Assembly (NCBI GenBank): GCA_021399445.1
Contig: JAJTUQ010000005.1
Span: 2,666,001 to 2,730,000 of the forward strand
Direction: 5' to 3'
Length of the DNA: 64,000 nt
From: Xylogone sp. PMI_703
Taxonomy: Eukaryota > Ascomycota > Leotiomycetes
Shown: piece by piece, positions 1 to 10,188 of the stretch
Layout of the letters: each line of letters starts with the position of its first letter
Position numbering within the stretch: the first letter of the stretch is position 1
Made by a program: the position numbers and the translations under genes
Notes under the pieces: generated by a model
Seen by the model: only the letters and a program-made list of their open reading frames with translations
The model's database searches: none
Told to the model about the DNA's origin: nothing

Positions 1-111
1 TTCGCAGTCTCAATTATAGGCTAGTTATATTTGCTAATAACCAACGACATATATAATATTCCAAAGGCACTATTTGAAATCAACGCAAGAGACAAAGGCA
101 TACTAAACAAG

Positions 112-1263
112 ATGGGCGGTGGAGAGGCTGACAAGCTACAAAGGAACCTAACTCATCCCTGGAGAATTTATCTGTACGGCGTTGGTGCCACCGCATGTCG
201 ACATGCTGCTACAGCGGGAACCTTAGAAAATGTTCAATTGTTTGCCGCCGACCCTTCTCCGAACGCTCGAGATGCCTTCATTGACAAGTTTCCACTGGCT
301 ACAGTCTACGACGATGCCGAGACAATGCTTACCGGTTCGGCAGCGCAAGACCGCGATATAGTCATTATAGCAGTACCTCCGTGGCTACATCATTCGGCGA
401 CACTTCATGCATTCCGTTCAAAACGGCATGTTCTATGTGAGAAGCCCGTAGCAACTTCGGAAGCCGAATTGGCTGAGATGCTCGCTGCGAGTCGAAGCTC
501 CGGGCGACTCTTTGGTGAATGCAGCATTCGATTCCTAGAGAATAAAGCTTTGGATCATGCTCGCCAATTGATTGCGGCAAGAAATATTGGTACTCCGTAC
601 CATGCTCGACTCGTAAATCGCCAGCCGCGAGCGCGGCCTGGGATTGAATACCAACCTCAGAGCCGATGGTTTCTAGATAAGCAGAAAGCTGGGGGAGGAA
701 CTATCTTCGATTGGGGCGTCTATGATCTTGCTATGATCTTTGATGCTCTTCGGCCCGTCGCTGTCACAGTCCATTACGCTTGGATGGCTACGCCACCAAC
801 TGGTGCTGATCCATCTGAACACCCAGTATCCGTCGAAACTCATGCAGGTGCTGCAATGGAGCTAAAGCTTGAGAGTGGAGACATAGTCTCATTTGATTAT
901 GAGCGTGCCTGCGGTTTCCACGGTGAACCCCAAACGATTCTAAACGTGGACGGTTCAGCAGGAGGTTTGACATGGCAATGGGTGCCAACGGCTGACTCCG
1001 ACGAGGCTGCAGGAAGCTTTCAACTCATACACTTTACAGATGTTGAAGGCGCTGTTAATACTCGAGAGGAAAACTTCCCTGCTTTTGGATGGGATGGCTC
1101 CAATGCTCGCCCACTGTTGTCGTTTATCGATCTAATTGAAGGGCATGACAGTATTATCCTTCCTCCGTCTAAGATCGAGTTCAACTTTGCAATTCTTGCA
1201 GCTATATATAAGAGTGCCTCTGAACATGTAGCTGTTCGGGTTGAACTTAAACCCGAAGTTTAA
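112..1263 (+). CDS. Gfo/Idh/MocA-family NAD(P)-dependent oxidoreductase
   Basis: Single open frame of 383 aa from the first ATG at 112; the frame is open further upstream but has no earlier ATG, so a 5' exon cannot be excluded. The N-terminus has a Rossmann beta strand and turn (IYLYGVGATACRH). Further on comes the family hallmark CEKPVATS (about residue 120), where the EKP Lys contacts the nicotinamide and substrate. The C-terminal half (GGGTIFDWGVYDLAMIF) fits the Gfo/Idh/MocA alpha/beta substrate domain. Members oxidise or reduce sugars, cyclitols, dihydrodiols or biliverdin-like compounds; the substrate here cannot be assigned. No signal peptide is seen, so it is probably cytosolic. It lies upstream of the peptidase and peptide locus, but a link is not shown. 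Confidence 0.85.
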   Translation: MGGGEADKLQRNLTHPWRIYLYGVGATACRHAATAGTLENVQLFAADPSPNARDAFIDKFPLATVYDDAETMLTGSAAQDRDIVIIAVPPWLHHSATLHAFRSKRHVLCEKPVATSEAELAEMLAASRSSGRLFGECSIRFLENKALDHARQLIAARNIGTPYHARLVNRQPRARPGIEYQPQSRWFLDKQKAGGGTIFDWGVYDLAMIFDALRPVAVTVHYAWMATPPTGADPSEHPVSVETHAGAAMELKLESGDIVSFDYERACGFHGEPQTILNVDGSAGGLTWQWVPTADSDEAAGSFQLIHFTDVEGAVNTREENFPAFGWDGSNARPLLSFIDLIEGHDSIILPPSKIEFNFAILAAIYKSASEHVAVRVELKPEV

Positions 1264-1747
1264 TATTAGAGAGATATCTGAAATGATGGAGGGAGATACA
1301 TACTTGGAGCAGGAATTTCATGTTAAATTTTTTATAATATTAGATCAATTAAAGTCTAGTGTACTTATTAACATCATATAAATAAGTAGTACGCATAAAA
1401 CCATGATTACGTATATATTTATAGTTTAATATTGTTTTAAAAAAAAAGTACGACAGATACGTATGCGTTTATTGATTTTAGTTGTAATAATCGGTAAAAA
1501 TCCTTGTTTATTACATAGGGGTGCGTAAGGCAGAGCAACTCCCAGTAATCACCAGCTTGCTAGCTCAGGGGTACGTACCCAATTATAAAAGGAGTGCCAT
1601 TCCAAATAACCAGCGTGGATCGACGGAAATTGGAGAGTTAGCATGCTGTGGTCTTGAATACTATAAGCGCTAATATTTATTTCACTGAAGACAGTCAATT
1701 AAGTTCCTGCCTCACTTCAACGAGTGATTCTAATACACTCTCAAGTA

Positions 1748-3855
1748 ATGGAACAAAGTCTGCCCCACGCACGGGAGGCCTATCGCCATTTGAAGGTATC
1801 AATCAGTCCATTTTTCGATACTCTAGGAAGAGCGAAACGTCTGAACATGCGGATGAGTCTCAAAGCACCAAATGTACAGCTCGTTAATAGTTGTCTACTC
1901 ACTTTCCCTCTTCAAGTTGGAAATGTGCCAACTCAGGCCTATGACGACGGTGCACTCACTGCCTCTGATGATTTAGGCTCCATCCCGCTGAAAATATATG
2001 ACTATTCAATGGATGCACAGCCGGGTATGACTGCCTGCAAACAACAATGCTCATCTCCTATGATCGGCAAAAATGAATCTGGGGAAACATACCGCCACTG
2101 GCATGTCTTACGTCCCACCCACGGAGATGTTGAGATTCAATTTGTAGCTGTTCCAAGACTTGTGGATATGAAAACACCTGTAGGACCCAGGGTCGATTTG
2201 CGAGAAGATCAAGGTGGTCTGATGGGGGCTGGGATTACCTTTATTCCGATTCCAGCCAGTAATTGCAGATATTCCGAGAACGGATGTGGAGCAACATTGA
2301 ACACAATAAAAGATCAAGAGTATAGAATAATAGTGCAATGGGACTTAACCAATAGTCCAACAGGAACAAGGGCAGTGTGGACATTTGGGGAAGGTTTATC
2401 TGTAGTGAAAGTTGGACCAGCCACCTTGCTACGCGACTCTGTCTATGCAGTGGGTCCCATTCGTAGCTACCAGCATGTTTCCAGTTATCAGCAAAGCTTT
2501 TGTTTGAGCTCTGATTTCAACAAAGAAGCGGAAAACTGTGGATATGCTGCTCAAAAAGAGCAGTCGGAAGATTACTTTGGATTTTACTGGTTTGGTTCAG
2601 TACCTAGGCGGATCAGTGGCCTTGTTCCACAAACAAAACAAATGTTCGAAAAGATTTCATACATGTTCAAGGACCCTCCAACCCAAGACAACCCATATCG
2701 TATATTTATTCGCCGGGCTAGCCCAGCACGTGGACTTGGTGGTTCGGCTTTCCAGAGGAGCTATGTACTTGAATATGACACATATATCCATTCTGTGTCA
2801 CAGGAGGAACTGCTATTTCTATTGTTGCATGAGATGATACACAACTGGCTACTCATGGACGATGAAACAAACAGTCCTGATGGTGATAATAACGGTTGGT
2901 ATATAGAAGGTAGGTTCTATGTTTTCCCTATATCCCCCTTAGAATCTTTGTTTATCGCACTTTACGAATAGGGATCTGATTTGAAAAAATAGGCATCGCG
3001 AACTACTTCGCAACTATTCTACCATATAGATGGGGCATTCATTCTCGCGCCCAATTTCTGGAAGCTATGAATAGAAATATGTCAAGTTACTACACTAACC
3101 CTCTTATCCACATTGATAACCGTCAGGCCCAAGAAATGGCTTGGAAAAACTATGATGCTTTGCGGTTGATCTATGATCGCGGGTTCGCTTATCTTGTGCA
3201 GGTGAACGCACATATACTGCGAGCTTCTGGTGGCCGCAGAAGTATAGATCAAATAGTTCTTGAGCTGCTTCAACTAAAACGGAGTGGCAGCGCCTGCGGA
3301 CAAAATGAGTGGATTAGATTATTATCTAATGAAATTGACCATTCCGACGTGAAGTCCGACTTCATATCGATGAAAAGCGGACGGCGAATAATTCCGCCTC
3401 GGGATTCCCTAGAATTTGAGACGGGAAATAAGGTACAATTCATCCAAAGATACCAGGAACTTCTAGACTTTGGAATAGATACCGCCAGCTTTGATGAAAG
3501 GATTGTCATGGATGTGGCTCAAGGTAGCCGTGCAGCGAAAGCAGACGTGAAGAACGGCGACGAGATGGTCGAGGAGACTCCCAGGTGGTATTGTGGTCAA
3601 GACTTTACTAGACGGATGCACATGATTTTAAGGCGAGACGGAAGAATCATTGAGAGGACCTACTGGCCCAGGAGTTTCATTAAAGCTGAGAGCTGGCAAT
3701 GGATCGCGCAGGAGAAAGATACTTGTTCGCCGACCCAAGTTTCATTCGCCCTCCTGCCTTCCAGGAATCTAACATCAAGAGTGATGGGGATGATCTGCAT
3801 TTCTATACTTCTTGTTTGTTATTTCGAGGTATTCAAATATCCGTTAAGATCGTAA
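1748..3855 (+). CDS. M61-like zinc metallopeptidase (glycyl aminopeptidase type) with C-terminal PDZ-like region
   Basis: Two exons, 1748-2909 and 2993-3855, joined by an 83-nt GT-AG intron that splits a Gly codon; product about 674 aa. The zinc motif HEMIHNW lies at the end of exon 1. A Glu in WYIEG follows about 20 residues later, as in gluzincins of the M1/M61 clan. The C-terminal region (SRAAKADVKNGDEMVE) resembles the PDZ domain that M61 enzymes carry. The first in-frame ATG is 1748; an alternative Met at 1847 is closer to where similarity seems to begin. No signal peptide is visible. The 3' end is uncertain, because the last 30 residues look hydrophobic and unlike the family and could hide an unrecognised splice. 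It could act as a peptide-processing enzyme near the RiPP-like locus; this is inference. Confidence 0.72.
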
Positions 3856-4208
3856 GCTGGAGTAGATCTTTGGGAACCTACGAAGTATTAGTCAAACATG
3901 GTCATACCAACAAGTTGTTTTTTGTTCATCATAGCACAATATTAAGTTATCCAGGGCCTAAAATATCTCATCTCTATGTAATATCAATAACCGCACTAAT
4001 ATTTTATATCAATTTCTCCCGTTATGGTCGAATTATTGTTGAAGCTTGTTATTTGCTGACTAAGTACGCTCTGGGGTAACTTATAAGTATCCAGGCTTTC
4101 CTTTCTAGTTTCTTCTAAGTCTTGCATAAGCTTCTCTAAATCACTGCGATTGTTTTTACTCCTTCAAACTTCACCAGGATATCCCTCGACGATCCCTATT
4201 TCGCGAAA

Positions 4209-5993
4209 ATGGTGAACCTTTTATTTCTTTGTTTTACTCTAGCTCAGCTATCTTCAATGCTGGCTTTTGCATCGAGTCCAGCAGAGGTCAATGCCAATCA
4301 TATATTTAACGCTGTTCATTCATCAATGCGCCAGTGGGGCTCTGCACTCCATTTCAACGGGATGTCTTTTTTTCCTGGACGCATTAGAGCTGGAGAGAAG
4401 TTCTTCCATGGCGCTTCCAATAAATCTGCGATCACTGGAATGGAATGGGTTGCATTTGAGCCCGAACACGCTCTAGTCTTTGCGTGGATAGCAAGCAATC
4501 ACGTTGATACCGGTGTTTTCATGCCTGGGATGGAGTGTCAGGCGGCGGTCTCAACCGTCTCATGTCCCAACTCGCCTCCAATGCAACAGAGCGGAACTCC
4601 AGAGAACGGAGCTCTAAGCAGTTCATCTGAGGTATGGCGCATACAGAGCTTTCCATCATGGCTTTTTGGTCGCCATCTGGTAGACCAACCGAGCAGTAGC
4701 AGCGGTCAAAAGGATAATATTGGAGATAGATCTATTGCTACAGCATCCAATCCATGCGTACAGAATGGCTATTTACACACTTATGTCACAAAGAGAGACC
4801 TTAACATTCTATATATCGATGGACAGGTGAGTTGTTTTCGTGGCCTGTTATCTGCCATTAGACTGCTTTGGAACATGCGATTTCTTTTGGACTTCGCGAA
4901 GCATTAGATATACTATACTCTTGACTTTTCTTAAAAGCTTTTTTTCATCTGCAAATCTTATCATGCTGACTCGAGGCCATGACAGTCATCGGCCAAAACA
5001 CTATTAGGAACTTTGGACACACAAATATACGTTCTAAATATGCAAAGTGCAACCTTTGAGCAAGATCAGTCTCCATATGCGGATTATCGCCGATTTGCAT
5101 ACTTCTGTCAGTTGGCAAATGAGAAATGGGGTCAGCGTATAGACGGCTTTATTCGCATGGAAATGGGATTTGAACTGATTTTGTGTGATTTCGACTCCAG
5201 CGTCCAAATCTCCGATGTTAAAAGGGCCAATGGAGAAGCTTGCGACTTTTTTATGAACCCTAGGTTTTATTCTTTCTTCTTCAAAACGGCCGCGACTAGA
5301 TATAATGGCTACAAAAAGGGGAAAGTCGTTCTAGACTATGAGAGGATGGTTACGGCCTTTTCCTATGAAGGCAATTTATTTCCCAACGAAACAAAGTTTC
5401 CAAGGCTAGCACACTGGCCTGTGTTTCAGAAGACGAAAATCTTTGCAGCTGTCGAGAAATCTATTATGGAAGATGTGCCAACAGATGGAGTCGATTGGCA
5501 GGCAATAACTGACTCGATCGTATCCAGGTACAGCGACTCACTGTATAGCCTTGCCCTAGGCGAGCGAATTACTTCAAAAGAGCAGATGAACTCTGATGTG
5601 AAATTATTGCTGCGTCCGTTCCGTGACTACGATTCCCCTAATACAACACTGGAGATCGAAAGTTGTACGAACCACTTCTTACCTACAGAATATTCATCAT
5701 CAATAGCAGCTGATGGAGTATATCAAATCTCGCACAGAATCTGTTCCACCTTATCATCAGCAATATCATTGAATTATAGCCAGGCCAGAGCGGCTTTTCA
5801 AGAGCTGGTAGACTATCTTGACTGGTCATCTTGGAAACAGTGCCGCGATTGCGAATATGACGAGGTCTGTTTCACGGCAATATGGCCATATGGAGAGTCA
5901 GAAGACCTCGCCTCTCCCAAGTGTAAGAATGGATCATCTCTTCGGGATATGAAAAATCATTTTTGGAATTTTACGGCCGTAACACATAATTAA
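4209..5993 (+). CDS. Secreted protein of unknown function, two exons
   Basis: Exon 1 is 4209-4826 and exon 2 is 4986-5993, joined in phase 0 across a 159-nt intron (donor GTGAGT, acceptor GACAG). The join restores the continuous stretch YIDGQSSAKTLLGTLDTQ; product about 541 aa. The N-terminus is a signal peptide (MVNLLFLCFTLAQLSSMLAFAS). The rest looks globular and soluble, with scattered Cys (CRDCEYDEVC near the end). I recognise it only as resembling uncharacterised fungal proteins with an LYIDG-SAAKT motif; no catalytic signature is evident. It lies between the M61 peptidase and the repetitive precursor and may belong to that locus, but this is unproven. Confidence 0.7.
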
Positions 5994-7041
5994 CAATTTC
6001 TAATGTTATTTTCTCGAAAAGAAATTTAACCTTACAAAGTATAAATAAATTACTGTTACCAAATTTCTGAGTATTTACGTTACAAGGAAAAAATATGTAC
6101 TCTGCTTTTTGAAATTCCTTTCTCTCTACAGAGACTAAAATTATGATTAAAAGTTTTAGTTGGTGCTACTGTATATTAAGTGATCAGTTATACCGGATAA
6201 TCGGCGAGACTAGAAATATCATATTTAAGGCCTGAATAATCAAAATGCTTGAATCATTATGCAGTGCTACGTTCGTGCAGGCGCCGGAAATAAGCCTCCG
6301 GTGGCTCGGTGCTTTACCAATTTGGGTGTAGTCGGTCGGACGGCCCGTGAATGTCTTACAGAGCACTAGCAGGGGATTGAATTGATCCCTGAACAACAAC
6401 CCTCTCTCGTAAAAGATGACGCCTTTTACAAGCAGGAGAATCCGATTGGGCTGTGGGCTGGAGCATGTAAGAATGGGATGCTTTAAATATAACATTAGCC
6501 AATTATTCTGCACAAAAGGAGGACTCCTGTGGTGCATAGGTGGTCGACAGGGACAAGCCCACATTAGGTTATTGTTCGTATAACCTAATGTGGACTCACT
6601 ATCCCCGTTAACCACGTAAAGAGCAGCTGATAAACTTTGAAACAGTAAGTAATATAGCACATATCACTTTTGCAATGAAGATGAATCCGAATCATTTATT
6701 GTAACATCGCTATCGTAAGTGGTCAATCATGAATTATACCATTCACTTCGAGAAAATATCAATAAGTAGTGAATGACTGATAAAACTCGGATTTTAAATA
6801 CGTTTAGCTAATGAAATGAGTGTTAAAGTGCAGCTAAGGAGGAAACTCAAATCCAACACGATCCACACATTCTCTGCAGATAACAGATATCCACATCTTA
6901 CTGGCTACTAATACTAAAACTAGGATAGTAACTATACGCGAACATTTCCAAGCTTGCTTAACACGGTCACCCTAAGTTCCATTCCTAGCACTCCAATCCT
7001 TCTGATGATGGTCATCTCATGACGAACAATCTTGCCCTTTT
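5994..7041. other. Intergenic, no supported gene
   Basis: AT-rich spacer between the secreted unknown and the peptide precursor. A 158-codon minus-strand frame (6184-6660) is low-complexity in composition, lacks a recognisable domain and has no splice support, so it is not called. Confidence 0.6.
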
Positions 7042-7560
7042 CTAATAGACGCTGTTATATACAGCAGTGAGTGGTTCATCAACTTCTCTCTTGTCGAGAG
7101 CATTAGAAGCGGTCTCTACATCCTTGCCATCATCTTCTCGCTTATAGACACTGTTATACACAGCAGTGAGGGGCTCGTCTTTTTCTCGACTGTAAAGGAG
7201 GTTAATGACACTCCCAACATCATTTTCGTCGTCTTCCCGCTTATAAACACTGTTATAGACAGCAGTGAGAGGTTCATCTTTTTCCCGACTGTAGAGAACG
7301 TTGAAAAGGGTCCCCACATCCTTTTCATCGTCTTCTCGTTTGTAAACAGTGTTATATGCAGCAGTGAGAGGCTCATCGACTTCCCGCTTATAAACAGTGT
7401 TATATGCAGCGGTCAGAGGCTCGTCCACTTCTCGCTTATAAACGGTGTTATATGCGGCAGTTAGAGGTTCGTCCTTTTCTCGATTGCTGAGCGAGACAGG
7501 AGCAGCTAAGACAATGCTCAAAATTGCCAAGCCGGCGGAGAGAGTAAATTGAGCACGCAT
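7042..7560 (-). CDS. Repetitive secreted peptide precursor with Kex2-type sites (candidate dikaritin/asperipin-like RiPP precursor)
   Basis: Intronless, 172 aa, ATG at 7560, TAG at 7042. Residues 1-20 form a signal peptide ending ...SIVLAAP; a short spacer ends in SNR at residue 27. Nine head-to-tail units follow. Six are of the type E(K/V)DEPLTA(A/V)YN(T/S)VY, at residues 28-43, 44-59, 60-75, 93-108, 126-141 and 159-172. Three are of a second type with EDD..DV, at 76-92, 109-125 and 142-158. Units end in KR, or in YSR for two second-type units; the last ends at Tyr-stop. A secreted precursor with repeated Tyr-containing segments between dibasic sites is the hallmark of fungal UstYa-dependent RiPPs (ustiloxin, asperipin-2a). 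Two UstYa-family genes and an MFS gene follow directly. The likely core is AYNTVY/VYNSVY; its exact borders and any cross-links are inference. Confidence 0.88.
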   Translation of the reverse strand: MRAQFTLSAGLAILSIVLAAPVSLSNREKDEPLTAAYNTVYKREVDEPLTAAYNTVYKREVDEPLTAAYNTVYKREDDEKDVGTLFNVLYSREKDEPLTAVYNSVYKREDDENDVGSVINLLYSREKDEPLTAVYNSVYKREDDGKDVETASNALDKREVDEPLTAVYNSVY

Positions 7561-8829
7561 ACTGAGTTGGTAAAATTGAAATAATATTGTAATGAGTTTG
7601 AAGATGCGAGTTATAATATATAGGACTGTGTATCTTAGAAATGAAACAACCTATGGTTTTCCCTAAAGCTCAGAAAGGTGCGACATTACAGTCTTTATAC
7701 TCGACACTGGCACTTCAGCTCTGGAGCTTAGCAGCAATTATCAGGACCGAAAGATTTGGAGCCCTACACTGGAACTCGGTATACGAGTAAACGCCTGTCC
7801 CACCTTTGGATTACGTTTTTTCCTGGGCTATGTTCATAATACCATAGTGGTTTTCCTAATGCGTAACCTTACATACACTCTCTGTGCCTCTGTTCAGGAC
7901 AAACTCAAGGCCCAGACGAATAGATCCAGGTGAATAGTTCTGAATGACCAATTGCTCCGGAATGACACTACTACATTCTCACGAATTCAAGGTGGATTCT
8001 GGGGTATTTTGCGAGGGATACTGGCAGCTAAACTTTGCATATCTTCATTTTAGGAGTACCTTATTGGGCAAGAGCATTCGAACTCCCACATCCTCTCAAG
8101 GTTACACCCCGAGGAGTAACCACCAGAGGAAGGAGCAAATTGATTTTCCCTAGTTATTGCTCATGGATGATTTGTACGGTCACTTTATCCACCCTATAGA
8201 TGTCAAAACTTGAGTATCGATAAGATTAGACAGGGATTTCAAAAATCACTGCAGGAACTGCGAAGGAACTTTTGACTATTTTAGGCCTTTTCGCGGAAAG
8301 AAGTACTCACGAGATCAGGGATTATGCATAAGATGAGGAGTAAGGATTAACTGGAGTGTTACGCTACTTTTATCACCGGCTTGGATGGATTGGCCTTTTT
8401 CTTTGTCTCCTAGGCTCATGAGTTCAGTTAATGCACATGAATAAGCATATTAATTAACTTGATAGTCTCGTTTAATCCACAATCATTATCCAATATCTAG
8501 TGATCTAAGATATATGATTATTACCTTCCTTGATAAGTAATATGTAGATAACCTATGGTCTGTATCACATGCCACCTGCCAATATTAGTAAATGTGGCAT
8601 ATACAGCTGTTAACTTGCATCTCAAGCCTGGTAACATGACTTACTAGTCCAATGTGTATTAACCCCTCTTTTCGAGAATCACACCATATCATACGTGCTG
8701 TCGTAACTGGATGTTTCATTTGAAGGTCTTACTTATGGAGGGACGAATACTAACGTGGTGATTTCTCTGCTTACAACACGCTGCCCACAACACAACAAAT
8801 CTAGATTTTACACTTGGCTTCACATTCAA
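7561..8829. other. Divergent intergenic region between precursor and first UstYa gene
   Basis: About 1.27 kb separates the start codons of two divergently transcribed genes and must hold both promoters. No ORF with support is seen; a 69-codon frame at 7944-8153 has no features. A shared regulator site could lie here, but no palindromic motif was clear by eye. Confidence 0.5.
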
Positions 8830-9887
8830 ATGGCATCTCCCGAATCAAAATACAGTCTCGTTAGTGATTCTGATACAGAGAATCAAGAAAATGATACATT
8901 TCTTCCAAATTTCTCTTACAAAGCTACTTCTCGACGCCGTATATGGCCTTGGATAATCCACTCGGTGCTTCTACTAACATCAGGTATATTGTTTATAATC
9001 ACTCTTACCCGGTATCCTAAAGTAGTGGGACCTATTGATTCAATAGAGCCAGGGTGGACACAGGAGTATAGTATGAAAATCTTTCTTCTAAATTAAAATT
9101 CGACGCTGATTTCTGAATAGGTGAGGCTGTTAATGCGGTGGGGCAAAGATTTGGCTGGCAGTATCTTGGAGAGTTTGGTCAACCCTCGATTTATCGTGGA
9201 CAACCAAATCCTGATCTTGATGCTGCATGGGAGGAAATTAGTGACTGTCAGTAGAAGTACTCTCTAGAGTGATTTGTCGTTGACAAAGAGACCTAGCTGG
9301 CGTTTTCTCAGTTACCGAAGAGGAGATGGCCCGAATCGGCAAACTTAGCAATAGTAGCGTTATGCTACCTCCAGAGGCAGGAGGTAACTACATGGCTTCA
9401 ATGGAAGCCGTTCATCAGATGCACTGTCTAGTGAGCTCTTCTGACAGATTTTATCTTGGATAAGTCTTCTAACACGAATTTGTAGAATCTTCTGCGAAAA
9501 TTTTCGTATAGAGAGTACTATGCAGATAAATCAGAGCATTTTGCACACCCAGGAAAATTTAGGATCCATCTGGGTAAGTAGAATGTTCGGCTTGAGTGAT
9601 AGAAAACTAGATTAATGTTAGTTGTAGATCACTGCATCGAAATGCTTCGACAGGTCATAATGTGTAATGCCGACCTTCACATCATTACTTATAACTGGGT
9701 AGACCAGGTCGATTATGCGTGGCCAAACTTTAATCTTAATAAACAGTGTCGAGATTTCAACGCCGTGATGGGCTGGATTCATGCACATGAGGCCAGAACT
9801 AAAGTTCCGGATGGAATATTACGACGACCTCCTGGTGCAGCGACAAAGCCTATAATTGCTGCGGAATATGTACATGAGGGATTTTAG
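8830..9887 (+). CDS. UstYa family (DUF3328) oxidative cyclase-like protein, copy 1
   Basis: Five exons: 8830-9070, 9121-9246 (or 9240), 9297-9430, 9486-9573 and 9628-9887, giving about 282 aa with all phases consistent. One transmembrane helix (IIHSVLLLTSGILFIITLT, about residues 42-60) follows a short cytosolic tail, as in UstYa proteins. The lumenal part carries the conserved YLGEFGQPS and AAW segments. It also has both family histidine/cysteine motifs: HQMHCL at the end of exon 3, and DHCIEMLRQ formed across the exon 4-5 junction. UstYa proteins catalyse oxidative side-chain macrocyclisation of RiPP cores in the secretory pathway. The neighbouring repetitive precursor is the obvious substrate. 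The donor of intron 2 is weak and ambiguous (GTGACT or GTCAGT). ATG 8830 is chosen because it opens the cytosolic tail directly. Confidence 0.88.
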
Positions 9888-10188
9888 CCTAGATATTGAC
9901 CGACCGAGTACCTAGGATTATAGCAACCTAACGAAGATTACCAACGGAAGATAAAGAAAGTAGTGAAGCTTGAGTCTTGAGAGAAATCACACCGACATCA
10001 GTATAGAAAATAAATCAATTCACGTTACTAGTATTAGTAGTGCACACACTTAATAATTGAAGTGACGCATATAACCATTACTTGCCAGATGTGCACAATA
10101 TATTTAGCGTATACAGAAGTCCTTGACTGGATTTTATTTATGAGTTTGTTTTATTTTAAATTCTCTCTAGCTACGGTATTCTTTAGTA
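9888..10188. other. Short convergent intergenic spacer
   Basis: About 300 bp between the 3' ends of the UstYa copy 1 gene and the MFS gene; AT-rich, presumably holds both terminators. Nothing else seen. Confidence 0.5.

Noticed and set aside
6184..6660. 158-codon minus-strand frame near the precursor
   Set aside because: No signal peptide, domain or repeat; composition looks like translated non-coding DNA and it has no neighbours in phase.
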